The translations under genes were made by a program, and so were the position numbers. Source: JANQIO01 sp965601975 (GTDB lineage: Bacteria; Pseudomonadota; Gammaproteobacteria; Pseudomonadales; Halieaceae). Taken from it: a stretch of 64,000 nt of DNA. Below the pieces are notes generated by a model, which did not search any database, had not been told where the DNA came from, and saw only the letters and a program-made list of their open reading frames with translations. Below, in pieces: positions 9,046 to 17,753 of the stretch. The stretch covers positions 682,001 through 746,000 of the forward strand of contig OZ271856.1 in assembly GCA_965601975.1 (NCBI GenBank), given 5' to 3'. Position 1 is the stretch's first letter. Every line of letters begins with the position of its first letter.

Positions 9046-9536
9046 TGCGCAAGTACCTGGTCATTCTCGCCGCCGGCGCACTCCTGGCTGCCTTCAGCGC
9101 GGTGCTGGGCGTCGGGTTTACTGCGCTGCTGAGCGGAGGTGAATCCGGTGGTGCCGACGCGCAGGAAAGCTGGCTGCCCGGCCAGGTCGCTGTGCGCGGC
9201 GAGGAGGCTTACGACCGAGCAGCCGCCGGTTTCCGCGAACGTTTTGGTTGGCTGGTGGGCGGCGATGAAAAGCCAGATGCCGATGCTGAAGCAGCAGCCC
9301 TCGCCGCGGCTGCCAGTGAGCCACCGCCGCCACCGCCACCCCGCTGGGATTTCGTGGGCGTGCTGCTGGAAGAGGCCAGCCAGGTCGCCCTCGTGGCCGA
9401 GGCGGGCAAGGTCAGGAAATACAAGGTTGGGGATGCCTTTGCCGATGGCACCCTTTTATTGGCTGTCAGTGAACAGTCAATGCGGGTGTCCAAGGCCGGG
9501 GAGGAGCGCGATGTGTACCTCTACCGGCGAAACTAA
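9042..9536 (+). CDS. GspC/XpsN-like T2SS protein
   Basis: 164 residues. A signal-anchor helix (YLVILAAGALLAAFSAVLGV) is followed by an Ala-rich linker with seven consecutive prolines near residue 95. A C-terminal domain of about 65 residues (WDFVGVLLEEASQVALVAEA ... KYKVGDAF ... GEERDVYLYR) resembles the HR domain of GspC and the PilP fold, which contacts the secretin. It occupies the place of xpsN in the Xanthomonas order and lacks a PDZ domain. It probably links the inner-membrane platform to GspD. ATGA overlap with gspM. Confidence 0.7.
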   Translation: MMRKYLVILAAGALLAAFSAVLGVGFTALLSGGESGGADAQESWLPGQVAVRGEEAYDRAAAGFRERFGWLVGGDEKPDADAEAAALAAAASEPPPPPPPRWDFVGVLLEEASQVALVAEAGKVRKYKVGDAFADGTLLLAVSEQSMRVSKAGEERDVYLYRRN

Positions 9537-9540
9537 AAAA

Positions 9541-11595
9541 ATGCGAATCAGGGATATGAACACAAGACCATTACTCAGCCTGGCGCTGCTGGCGGCACTG
9601 ACCGCCTGCCAGGCCTGGCAGCCGCAGAACCAGCCGCGCGAACCGGATGATTTCGATCGCTACCTGGAAGCCAACGCAGGGCCGATCGAGGAGGATGAGA
9701 TCGAGACCGCACCAGCCATCGAGGCAGCGGGTGGGCCACGCTTTACCAGGACGCCGCCGGCGCCAACCTACGACCCGGAAGACCTGGTCGAGATCGAGTT
9801 GCCGGATACGGACTATGCCGACGTCCAGATCGAGGTCAATTTCAACGGGATTCCCCTGCCGGCGTTCATCAACGAGGTGTACGGCAACCTGCTGGGTGAA
9901 AGCTACACCATAGATCCGACTCTGCGGGAGGCTACGGACCTCGTAACCCTGCGAGCTGTCGGCAAGCATAGCCTGGACGAACTTGCTGACATGTCCGCCG
10001 AGGTGCTTGGCCACTACGGGGTAGGCATCGCCCGCGAAGGCATGCTGATACGCTTCTACCCCAAGCTGTCCCGGGGCGCGGACCGGCCGCCGCTGCTGGT
10101 AACAGGTACTGCCCTACCCGATGTGCCGCTTTCTCACCGGACGATATTCCAGTTCGTACCGCTGAAAGTGGTGCGGCCCGCCAATGCCACCAACTGGCTG
10201 GAGCGCATTTTCGCGGGCAAGAATCTCCAGGTATTCAATGACCTCGAGCGCAATTCGCTGTTGCTCAAAGGCCCTCCCGAGATGGTGAGCTATGCGATCG
10301 AGACCATCCGGGTGCTGGACCAGCCGCTGATGCGCGGTAAGTTCAGCGTATCCATTGCACCTTTTTACCTGAGCGCAGATACGCTGGCCAAGAAGCTGGT
10401 GGATGTGCTGAAGTCAGAGGGATACTCGGCCTCGCTCAATCCTCCCACGGGATCCGTGATCGTCCTGCCGATTCCGGAGTCGGAGTCTGTGGTGGCCTTC
10501 GCCGGGGATCCCGCCACCCTGGACCATATCCAGGACTGGGCGATTCGGCTGGACGTGCCCAGCAATAATAAAGATGAAAGACTTCTTCATTATTACCAGG
10601 TACGCAACACCCAGGCGACGGACCTGGCGGCAGCTATCTCCCAGTTGATGCCGGCCCTCACCAGCGTCGAAGCTACGGCGGGCGACGGCAACCTGAGCGG
10701 CTCCCGCCGCCAGGAAGGCAATATGGTGGTGGTGGACGAGAATCGCAACGGCCTGGTGCTGAATATGACGGCGGCCCAATGGGAAAAGCTGTTGCCTATT
10801 CTGCGCAAGATGGACCGGCCGGCGCGGCTGGTGCTGGTGGAAGTGACTCTCGCCTCGGTCACGCTCACGGACAATTTCGCCTCGGGCATCGATTGGCTGG
10901 AAGCCAGCGCGACACTGTTCGATTACGACATCGATTTCCAGTCCCTGCTGGCGCCGGAGGCGGGCAGCCTGACGGCCAGGGTGCTCAATAACGCCGGGGA
11001 TGTAAAAGCGATATTGCGCATCTTTGACCAGGACAGCCGGGTCAATATCCTGTCGCGCCCCCATGTGATGGTGAAGAGTGGTTCCGAGGCGCAAATGGAA
11101 GTGGGGACGGAAATCCCGGTTGTGACCAGTGAGGTGTCCGCCCCCGATATTCCGGATGCGAGTGTGAACCGGAACATTCAGTATCGCCAGACTGGCCTGA
11201 TACTCAGCGTCACGCCAACGGTCCACTCGGGCGACCGGGTCGACCTGGAGGTCGAGCAGGAAGTCAGCGAGGCCCTGGCCAGTACGGATGCGGACAACCC
11301 CAGCATCTTCAGCCGCAAGGTGGTATCCAATATGATCCTCAGCAACGGCGGCTCTGTCATTATCGGCGGCCTGATTGCCGAGAACGAAACCTTTGGCTAC
11401 ACCCGCATTCCCGTGCTGGGGGATGCGCCCCTGATCGGGCCGTTTTTCCGCACCGATCAGCGCGAAAAGATCCGCAACGAGGTGCTGATCCTGATCCAGG
11501 CCTACGTGGTGGGGGATGACGGTGAGGCCAGGGGTGCCACCGAGGCCCTGCGCAGGCGTTTCCGCGAGGCCGACCAGCTCAGCGGCAAGCCCTGA
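9541..11595 (+). CDS. gspD: type II secretion secretin GspD
   Basis: 684 residues from ATG 9541; ATG 9556 is an alternative. The N-terminus is a lipoprotein signal (LLSLALLAALTAC, Cys about 23), so this secretin may be self-piloting. N0-N3 domains follow (FNGIPLPAFINEVYGNLLGE; VPLKVVRPANATNWLERIF). The C-terminal secretin domain contains VLVEVTLASVTL, VNILSRPHVMVKSG, TGLILSVTPTV and SNGGSVIIGGLIAENE. It forms the outer-membrane channel. It is the last gene of the operon, four bases after the GspC/N-like gene. Confidence 0.96.
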   Translation: MRIRDMNTRPLLSLALLAALTACQAWQPQNQPREPDDFDRYLEANAGPIEEDEIETAPAIEAAGGPRFTRTPPAPTYDPEDLVEIELPDTDYADVQIEVNFNGIPLPAFINEVYGNLLGESYTIDPTLREATDLVTLRAVGKHSLDELADMSAEVLGHYGVGIAREGMLIRFYPKLSRGADRPPLLVTGTALPDVPLSHRTIFQFVPLKVVRPANATNWLERIFAGKNLQVFNDLERNSLLLKGPPEMVSYAIETIRVLDQPLMRGKFSVSIAPFYLSADTLAKKLVDVLKSEGYSASLNPPTGSVIVLPIPESESVVAFAGDPATLDHIQDWAIRLDVPSNNKDERLLHYYQVRNTQATDLAAAISQLMPALTSVEATAGDGNLSGSRRQEGNMVVVDENRNGLVLNMTAAQWEKLLPILRKMDRPARLVLVEVTLASVTLTDNFASGIDWLEASATLFDYDIDFQSLLAPEAGSLTARVLNNAGDVKAILRIFDQDSRVNILSRPHVMVKSGSEAQMEVGTEIPVVTSEVSAPDIPDASVNRNIQYRQTGLILSVTPTVHSGDRVDLEVEQEVSEALASTDADNPSIFSRKVVSNMILSNGGSVIIGGLIAENETFGYTRIPVLGDAPLIGPFFRTDQREKIRNEVLILIQAYVVGDDGEARGATEALRRRFREADQLSGKP

Positions 11596-12090
11596 TCACG
11601 GCGGTGTTGAGGGCCTGCGTCGGGCGCTTTTCTGCGTAAGAAATGCACGCTGAAAACGGGAATATTTCCGCTTCTCGTCCTTAGTGAGACATTATTCACA
11701 GTTTTGCCTCTGAAAAGGTGGGGTAAGGGGGTAGACGGATTTGTATTTGTCACATTTATGGTCTATAAAAATCACCGTTACCCCGGAGTCCGCGGATTTG
11801 CAGGGATGTGTCAGTAGCTGAGTGTGTAGCTGGCACTCTGTAATGCACTGACGGCGTTCGCGGGTTAGCGGTGCTTTACATCGCTTTTTCGAGGGTGTAA
11901 CGTTGGCTTCGACTAGCTTTGGCAGGCCTCCCGGCTTGTTTCTCGGCTACACCGGAGTCGCTGGGATCAGGGGTTTCCTCCTGGGGTCTGGCACCAAAAA
12001 AGGATTGCTTTTTTATCCACCTGAGCTCTACTCGCGAGGGGTGAAAAATCAATTTGTGAATAAACAATTTCTTCCTAGGGGAAATGAGAC
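11596..12090 (+). other. gene-free region and long leader before the S-layer-like gene
   Basis: 495 bp with no convincing gene. A 63-codon open frame at 11903-12094 lacks a Shine-Dalgarno and codes for nothing recognisable. There is no clear terminator for gspD. A promoter-like pair lies at 11741-11769, about 320 nt before the next start codon. The leader contains an A/T hairpin (AAAAAAG-N5-CTTTTTT, about 11996-12014) and an AGGGGAAA ribosome-binding site just before 12091. I could not match it to a known riboswitch. Confidence 0.6.
11741..11769 (+). promoter_or_regulatory. putative sigma-70 promoter for the S-layer-like gene
   Basis: TTGTAT (11741-11746), 17-bp spacer, TATAAA (11764-11769). 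It lies in an AT-richer patch and points towards the gene at 12091. If used, the transcript has a leader of about 315 nt. Confidence 0.45.
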
Positions 12091-13551
12091 ATGAAAAAAA
12101 GCTTGATTGCATTGACTGTTGCTAGCGCTGCGGCAAGCACTGCCTACGCACAGGTGGATCTGGACGATCCCACCAGCTCTGGCTCAGCTATCTATGCGTC
12201 TGAAATCGACGTGTCCGGTACCGGTGTCGAAGTTAACACCACCGAAACCGCGTTCGCAGAGGTTGGCTTCTCAGTAACTGACGCCACTTCTCGTTACTTC
12301 AGCTTCGCACTGTCGAACGGCGGCAACTTTGTTGACGATCCTTCGATCGCTTTCGCCAACACGACCTGTGCCAACGCGGCGACAGCTAACGAGATTGCCA
12401 TCACCAAGTCTGCTGGCGGTGACGGCAACAGCGACGTGCTGTTCGAAGTAGCGACTGACCCGACTCGGGTTATCTGTAACGACGCGACGGTTACCCTCAG
12501 CTTCAACGCTGGTACGGACGCTAACCTGGGCCTTGCTGGTACGACTGAGGTGTCCTACACCCTGTTCAGCAATCCCGACCAGACGGGTGTCCTGGCAAGC
12601 GCTGGCCCCAACACGTTTGCACGGTTCTCCCCGGCAGTTGCCATCGGCACCACCACCCTCACCGGCGGTGCGGCTGATGACGCTACGGAAGTGCCTCGCC
12701 TGATCGAAGTCGCTGACGACTCACTGAACTTCGAAGGCGGCGGTGTGGACACTGCGCTGGGCAGCCTGTTCGTAGCCCTGAACGATCCGACTCCGTTCGA
12801 CACTGACGGCGCTGCGATCACCATGGCCGACATCCTGACGTCCCACACGGTGGAAATCGCTGGTGACTTCTCTGCGGCCGATGCGGTAACCCTGCACCTG
12901 GACAGCGACGGCACCACCGAGTGTGGCGTGACCGCTCCTGTGTTCACTGCGACCCTCAACACCGACATGAACGTGGCTACCTTTGCTCCGCCGGTTGGCG
13001 AAGTGGGTGACCTGAGCACCGACGGTGTCGAGACGGCTGCAACCGTCTGTCTGGAAGTGACCGGCAGCGATGTGATCAACGAAGGCACCTACATCGGTAC
13101 GTACAAGCCCGTTGATGCTTCAGGTTACACCCTGGACGACGCCGTGTTCACTCTGGGCGCCCTGGACAACACGGGTACCACGATCGAGCTGAACCTGACG
13201 CTGACTCCGCGTCCTTCAGGTGGTGTTTACCGCAACCTGATTCGTGTGACCAACACGTCTTCCAACAGCGGTCGTGTGTTCTTCCGCATGGTTAACGACG
13301 CGGGCGAAAGCTCTCCGACTGTAACCCTGGGTGAAGTCACCGGTGGCACCGACATCGTTGTCTCTGAGGGTTCTTCCCCGCAGGTCAACATCGACGCTAT
13401 CTACGCTGCTGTACAGGCTGCTGATCCGACCTTCATGGTTGGCGCTGCTCCCTCCAACAAGCTGCGTACGATCGTTACCGGTGAGTTCGGGTCTATGGAT
13501 GTACAGACCTACACCGTGTCTACGGACAACACCACGTTCTCAACCTTCTAA
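12091..13551 (+). CDS. exported Thr/Asp/Ala-rich protein, S-layer-like, function unknown
   Basis: 486 residues. A clear Sec signal peptide (MKKSLIALTVASAAASTAYA, cleavage before QV) leads into a protein that is rich in Thr, Asp, Ala, Gly and Val, very poor in Lys, and acidic. It reads as repeated short beta-strands, with only a few Cys. No enzyme motif, outer-membrane barrel terminus or covalent anchor is seen. A good RBS (AGGGGAAA), a long leader and a strong dedicated terminator suggest a monocistronic, abundant product. Directly downstream of gspD, it may be a T2SS substrate such as a surface-layer or matrix protein. This is inferred from composition and position; I do not recognise the family. 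Confidence 0.6.
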   Translation: MKKSLIALTVASAAASTAYAQVDLDDPTSSGSAIYASEIDVSGTGVEVNTTETAFAEVGFSVTDATSRYFSFALSNGGNFVDDPSIAFANTTCANAATANEIAITKSAGGDGNSDVLFEVATDPTRVICNDATVTLSFNAGTDANLGLAGTTEVSYTLFSNPDQTGVLASAGPNTFARFSPAVAIGTTTLTGGAADDATEVPRLIEVADDSLNFEGGGVDTALGSLFVALNDPTPFDTDGAAITMADILTSHTVEIAGDFSAADAVTLHLDSDGTTECGVTAPVFTATLNTDMNVATFAPPVGEVGDLSTDGVETAATVCLEVTGSDVINEGTYIGTYKPVDASGYTLDDAVFTLGALDNTGTTIELNLTLTPRPSGGVYRNLIRVTNTSSNSGRVFFRMVNDAGESSPTVTLGEVTGGTDIVVSEGSSPQVNIDAIYAAVQAADPTFMVGAAPSNKLRTIVTGEFGSMDVQTYTVSTDNTTFSTF

Positions 13552-13584
13552 GCATTGTTTAGAAGCTAGAAACGAAGCAGTACG

Positions 13585-13614
13585 AAAGGCAGCCCCTCGG
13601 GGCTGCCTTTTTTT
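13585..13614 (+). terminator. rho-independent terminator
   Basis: Perfect 12-bp stem (AAAGGCAGCCCC / GGGGCTGCCTTT) with a two-base TC gap (effectively a tetraloop), followed by a T tract. It ends the 12091 transcript and separates it from the glycosyltransferase genes. Confidence 0.93.
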
Positions 13615-13682
13615 GTGCCCCGGTTTTGAGTCGGGATATGCTTTAAGCCACGCCCTGAATTCCTGAGATCTCCAAGGACCAG

Positions 13683-14840
13683 ATGCACGTTCTCCATCTT
13701 GGCAAGTACTTCGATCCGTTTCGCGGCGGTATCGAGAATTTCACCCGGCTGCTCGCACTGGGTACCCGGGACGCCGGGCACCAGGTCAGTCTGCTGGTCC
13801 ACGCGCACGAGGGGGGTCGCAGCGAGGAAGTACTGGAGAGCGGAATCAGGCTGGTCCGCAGCCGGGTGCTGGGGCGATGGATGTACACACCGCTGGCCCC
13901 GTTTTTTCTGTTCGACCTCTGGCGGCTGCTGTCACGCAACCGCCCGGATGTGCTTCACGTGCATCTGCCCAATGTCTCGGCGTTCTGGTTGCTGCTGTGC
14001 CCTCCCGCCTGGCGCATACCCTGGATACTGCACTGGCATTCGGATGTGGAGTTCGACAGTGACGAGCGTCTGGGCCGCTGGCTCTACCGCTGGTGCTACC
14101 GACCGCTGGAATGGTTGCTACTGAAGCGCGCTGCTGCGGTCATATGCACCTCGCCCAACTACCTGCGGGCAAGCGAGGCCCTGCAGGCCTTTCACGGCAA
14201 ATCCCGTATCGTGCCCCTGTCCTGTGAGGTGGCGGCCGAGGGTTCGGCTGAAAACCCGGAATGGCCCGCCGGCAAGCTGCGGCTGTTGATGGTGGGACGC
14301 CTGACTCCCTACAAGGGCCACGGCGTGCTGCTCAATGCGCTGGCCGAACTGGAGGAGCGCGGGATCGAGGTCGCGACGGTGCTGGTGGGGGCGGGCAAGC
14401 CGGAGGCAGAGCTGTTTTCAGCGGCCCAGTGCCTGTTCCTGGAACGCAGGGTGAGCATGTTGAGCGGGCTCGATGACGGGCAACTGTCGGCTCTTTACGA
14501 CAGCTGCGACCTGGTTTGCCTGCCATCCCTGAACCGAGCAGAGGCCTTCGGCATGGTGCTGCTGGAGGCCATGACCCATGGCAAGCCGGTGGTGGCCAGC
14601 GAACTGCTGGATTCCGGTGTGTCCTGGGTCGTGGAGCATGACCGCACAGGCTGGCTGTTCCCGGTCGCCGACAGCGATGCGCTGGCAGAGCGGCTGGCCT
14701 GGTGCCTGGAGCACCCGGAGGCATTGCGCGAAGCCGGCGAGCATGCGCGCCGCCGGTTCGAGGAACGCTTCGCGCGCGAGCAGGTGCTGGGCGAGACACT
14801 GCAGTGTTACTCGGAGGTTTTGTGTGACCGTGGTCGATAG
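13683..14840 (+). CDS. GT4 family glycosyltransferase
   Basis: 385 residues. Two Rossmann domains of the GT-B fold. The N-terminal HLGKYFDPFRGGIENFTRLL is the acceptor-side glycine loop of GT4 enzymes. The C-terminal half has LMVGRLTPYKGHGVLL and the EX7E nucleotide-sugar site in PSLNRAEAFGMVLLEAMTHG. Likely a cytoplasmic retaining transferase acting on a lipid-linked glycan; the sugar is unknown. RBS AAGGA at about 13673. It overlaps the next gene by 17 bp and probably heads the operon 13683-17742. Confidence 0.9.
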   Translation: MHVLHLGKYFDPFRGGIENFTRLLALGTRDAGHQVSLLVHAHEGGRSEEVLESGIRLVRSRVLGRWMYTPLAPFFLFDLWRLLSRNRPDVLHVHLPNVSAFWLLLCPPAWRIPWILHWHSDVEFDSDERLGRWLYRWCYRPLEWLLLKRAAAVICTSPNYLRASEALQAFHGKSRIVPLSCEVAAEGSAENPEWPAGKLRLLMVGRLTPYKGHGVLLNALAELEERGIEVATVLVGAGKPEAELFSAAQCLFLERRVSMLSGLDDGQLSALYDSCDLVCLPSLNRAEAFGMVLLEAMTHGKPVVASELLDSGVSWVVEHDRTGWLFPVADSDALAERLAWCLEHPEALREAGEHARRRFEERFAREQVLGETLQCYSEVLCDRGR

Positions 14841-16602
14841 GCTGGCGCAACCGGTCTGGGCCGTGGCCGTTCTGGTACTGGCCTGCGTGGTGACCTATGG
14901 GCACACCCTGGATGTGCCCATGTACCTGGACGACATCTCCTCTATCAGCGACAACCCGGCCATCCAGGACGCGTCCGACTGGTCGGCCATCTTTGGTTTT
15001 TCGCCCATGCGTTTCGTGGGCTACCTGAGCTTTGCCCTCAACTATGCGGCCCACGGTGTGGATGTCACCGGCTACCACCTGGCGAACACACTGATCCACC
15101 TGGGCGTGGCTTTCGCGCTGTATGTGCTGCTGACGCTGCTAGCCCGCAGCCCGGCCCTGTCTGGTACCGAGCTGCGCCAGCGGATGCCGGTGGTAGCGCT
15201 CTGCGTATCCCTGCTGTTCCTGGTGCATCCCCTGCATACCCAGGCGGTGACCTACATTGTTCAAAGGCTTGCCTCCCTGGTGGCGCTGTTCTATGTGCTA
15301 AGCCTGCTGGCCTACGTCTGGGGCCGCTTGCAGAGCCCGGGTCGCGGCTGGCACGGCTATGTTGCATGCGCGGTATTCGCGTTGCTGGCGCTGCTGACCA
15401 AGCAGAATGCTGTGACCCTGCCGGCGGCGCTGCTGCTGGTCGAGTACACGTTCTTTGCCGCGGACAGTCGTGCCAGGCGTCGTGTCGCTCTGTCTGGGCT
15501 TGCGCTGCTCGGAGTATCCCTGGCGTTGTTGCTGGTCCTGAACCTGTCGGGACTTGTCACCCTGGAAGCCCTGGACAGCGGCTCTAGGGAAACCCTGCGC
15601 ATTTCCCGGGCGGACTACCTGGCCGCGCAGATGCTCGTGCTGTGGCGCTACCTTGTGCTATTTGCCTGGCCGGACCCGCTGGTACTGGACTACGGACTCC
15701 AGCCGGTCTGGTCCTGGGGAAGCTGGCCGGTACTGGCCGCAGCGGCGCTGCATCTGCTGGTGATCGCCACCGCCGCCGTCAATCTGCGGCGCCTGCCACT
15801 GGTGGCGTTCGGCGTGCTGTTCTACTACCTGGCCCATGCGGTCGAGTCCGGCCTGATTCCCATCAAGGACCTGATGTTCGAACACCGCGCCTACCTGCCG
15901 GACGTCGGTTTGATGATTGTGTTCGCAGGTCTGCTGGCGAGGCTCAAGCCTGCCCATGCGCTCGCGATGACGCTGGTCCTGACGGTAGTTCTGTCCATTG
16001 TGACCTGGAATCGCAACAACCTGTGGCGGGACCAGGTGGCCTTCTTCAATCACGCCATCGAGCATGCGCCTGAGCAGCCGCGGAACTGGGTCTACCTGAG
16101 CAAGGTCTACCACAAGGCCGGTGAGAACGCGCGTGCGCTGGAATTCCTTGAGCGGGAACTCCGCGCCAACGAGCAACGCCATGGCCGCCTGCGTACCGAT
16201 GTTGCCACCCGTCTGTACTGGGCCAAGTTGCTGCGCCTTAACGGCCAGGAGGCGCGTGCCCGGGAGCTCGAAAACCAGCTCGCAAGCTCGTCGATGACCC
16301 GCGTGCAGCAGCTGCGCCTGCTGTTGCAGCAGGGCAATGCCGCGCTGCGTGACAGTGATTTCGCCGCCGCGGAGGCGGCCTACCAACGCATCCTGGAGAT
16401 CGACCCTAAACAGTCCAGCGCCGCCATCAACCTGGGTGTTATCGCCATGCAGCAGGGCCGCTATCCTGAGGCCATCGAAATTTTTGAGCGCTTCCCCGAC
16501 CACCCGGTGGCCAGGGAGAACCTGCCGAAGGTCAGGGCGGCCATGGAGGGCAGGCTGCGCCTCGAGGGCCTCGAAGAGCGTGTGATCGAAAAGGCTCAAT
16601 AG
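14824..16602 (+). CDS. TMTC-like polytopic membrane protein with C-terminal TPRs
   Basis: 592 residues from GTG 14824 (GTG 14830 also possible); the longer open frame upstream is the shadow of the preceding gene. About ten membrane helices occupy residues 1-390. An early acidic loop, YLDDISSISDNPAIQ, recalls the catalytic first loop of GT-C enzymes. HPLHTQAVTYIVQRLASLVALFY is abbreviated here to its core HPLHTQAVTYI, the hallmark of the TMTC family and its bacterial relatives. Residues about 405-590 are TPRs (AAEAAYQRILEIDPKQSSAA). Animal TMTCs are protein O-mannosyltransferases. By analogy this could transfer a sugar from a polyprenyl-phosphate carrier to an exported acceptor, fitting the DPM1-like GT2 two genes on. 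Confidence 0.75.
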   Translation: MTVVDRLAQPVWAVAVLVLACVVTYGHTLDVPMYLDDISSISDNPAIQDASDWSAIFGFSPMRFVGYLSFALNYAAHGVDVTGYHLANTLIHLGVAFALYVLLTLLARSPALSGTELRQRMPVVALCVSLLFLVHPLHTQAVTYIVQRLASLVALFYVLSLLAYVWGRLQSPGRGWHGYVACAVFALLALLTKQNAVTLPAALLLVEYTFFAADSRARRRVALSGLALLGVSLALLLVLNLSGLVTLEALDSGSRETLRISRADYLAAQMLVLWRYLVLFAWPDPLVLDYGLQPVWSWGSWPVLAAAALHLLVIATAAVNLRRLPLVAFGVLFYYLAHAVESGLIPIKDLMFEHRAYLPDVGLMIVFAGLLARLKPAHALAMTLVLTVVLSIVTWNRNNLWRDQVAFFNHAIEHAPEQPRNWVYLSKVYHKAGENARALEFLERELRANEQRHGRLRTDVATRLYWAKLLRLNGQEARARELENQLASSSMTRVQQLRLLLQQGNAALRDSDFAAAEAAYQRILEIDPKQSSAAINLGVIAMQQGRYPEAIEIFERFPDHPVARENLPKVRAAMEGRLRLEGLEERVIEKAQ

Positions 16603-16670
16603 CGCACAATGCTTCTTGCGCTGGCCCGTCACCCCGTGGACAATACGCGACCTTTATTCCCGCTCCGCCA

Positions 16671-17369
16671 ATGGAGCGTCAATCCCGGGGTAAGCTCTTG
16701 CGCGGCGCGGTAGTTATTCCAGCATTCAATGAAGCGGCGACGATCGGCGAGGTCGTGGCCGAGGTGCGCGTGGTCGCACCGGAGCTGGATATCATCGTGG
16801 TCAACGACCTCAGCACCGACGCCACCGGGGAAGTGATTGCCGCGCTGGATGTGATCGGCATCAACCTGGTGGTCAATCTCGGGGCCTGGGGCGCTACCCA
16901 GGCGGGCCTGCGCTATGCCGAAGCCCACGACTACGACTTTGTCGTCACCATGGACGCCGATGGCCAGCACCTGCCCAGCACCCTGCCGGTACTGATCAGC
17001 CGCTTCCTGGAAGACCCGGAGGCACTGGTGATTGGCGAGTGCGTAACCCGGGGTTCCCGATACCGGCGCTTTGCCTGGCGCTACTTCCGCGCCATCACGG
17101 GACTTTCGGTGGAAGACCTGACCTCGGGCCTGCGGGTCTACGGCCGCCGGGCCATAGGCCTGCTTTCTTCAAAGGAAGCCACCATGCTCGAGTACCAGGA
17201 CGTGGGGGTTCTGCTGCTGTTGAAGGAAAATGGCTTCCCGATTCACGAGGTGTCCATTCCCATGCAGGGCAGGGCAGTGGGCGGTTCCCATGTGTTTCGC
17301 AGCTGGATGAGCGTGCTTTACTACATGGTCTATACCTCTATCATGTCCGTGTCCAAGCTCTCCAGGTAA
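16671..17369 (+). CDS. GT2 glycosyltransferase, DPM1/polyprenyl-phosphate type
   Basis: 232 residues. A GT-A fold transferase: VVIPAFNEAATIGEVV at the start, the first Asp in VVNDLSTDATGEV, DADGQHLP as the metal-binding DxD, and the C-terminal SGLRVYGRRA and MLEYQDVGVLLLL of the dolichol-phosphate mannosyltransferase-like group. It lacks the C-terminal membrane domain of GtrB-type enzymes; the DUF2304 membrane protein encoded four bases downstream may substitute. Expected to charge undecaprenyl phosphate with a single sugar. It sits 68 bp after the TMTC-like gene. Confidence 0.88.
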   Translation: MERQSRGKLLRGAVVIPAFNEAATIGEVVAEVRVVAPELDIIVVNDLSTDATGEVIAALDVIGINLVVNLGAWGATQAGLRYAEAHDYDFVVTMDADGQHLPSTLPVLISRFLEDPEALVIGECVTRGSRYRRFAWRYFRAITGLSVEDLTSGLRVYGRRAIGLLSSKEATMLEYQDVGVLLLLKENGFPIHEVSIPMQGRAVGGSHVFRSWMSVLYYMVYTSIMSVSKLSR

Positions 17370-17373
17370 GCCC

Positions 17374-17742
17374 TTGCAACTGTTCAACCTGCTCACCGCG
17401 GCATTTGGCCTCTGCTTCCTGATCAGCATCGTGATATTGATTCGCCGCGACCACCTGCACGTTCGGTACTCAATCTGGTGGCTTTGCGTTGCCGCGGTGG
17501 TGGCGCTGTTCGGGGTCTTTCCCCAGGTCAACGACACCCTGGCACGGATGTTGGGCATCGCGTATCCGCCGATCCTGCCGGTGATTGCAGGCGTCCTGCT
17601 GCTGTTGTCGCGACTGTTTCTGTCGGACATCGATAGTTCACGGCGCACCGTGCAGTTGACGCGTATCGTCCAGCAGCTGGGTATTCTCGAGCGGCGGATC
17701 GATGCGCTGGAAGCGCGAGAGGAAGGCGAGAAGGCGGACTAG
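17374..17742 (+). CDS. DUF2304-family small membrane protein
   Basis: 122 residues from TTG 17374. Three hydrophobic helices (LLTAAFGLCFLISIVILI, YSIWWLCVAAVVALFGVF, PPILPVIAGVLLLLSRLFL) are followed by a short charged coiled tail (QLGILERRIDALEAREEGEKAD). Proteins of this type are habitually encoded next to DPM1-like GT2 enzymes and are thought to anchor or assist them; the biochemical role is not established. TTG is the only start close to the GT2 stop. Confidence 0.78.
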   Translation: MQLFNLLTAAFGLCFLISIVILIRRDHLHVRYSIWWLCVAAVVALFGVFPQVNDTLARMLGIAYPPILPVIAGVLLLLSRLFLSDIDSSRRTVQLTRIVQQLGILERRIDALEAREEGEKAD

Positions 17743-17753
17743 CCGCTCTCGAA

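Noticed and set aside
11900..12060. c-di-GMP (GEMM) or other known riboswitch in the leader
   Set aside because: A few GC-rich blocks look suggestive, but I could not place the conserved core nucleotides or pairing of any class.
11903..12094. 63-residue open frame before the S-layer-like gene
   Set aside because: No RBS or signal, overlaps the next start, and lies in what looks like a 5' leader.
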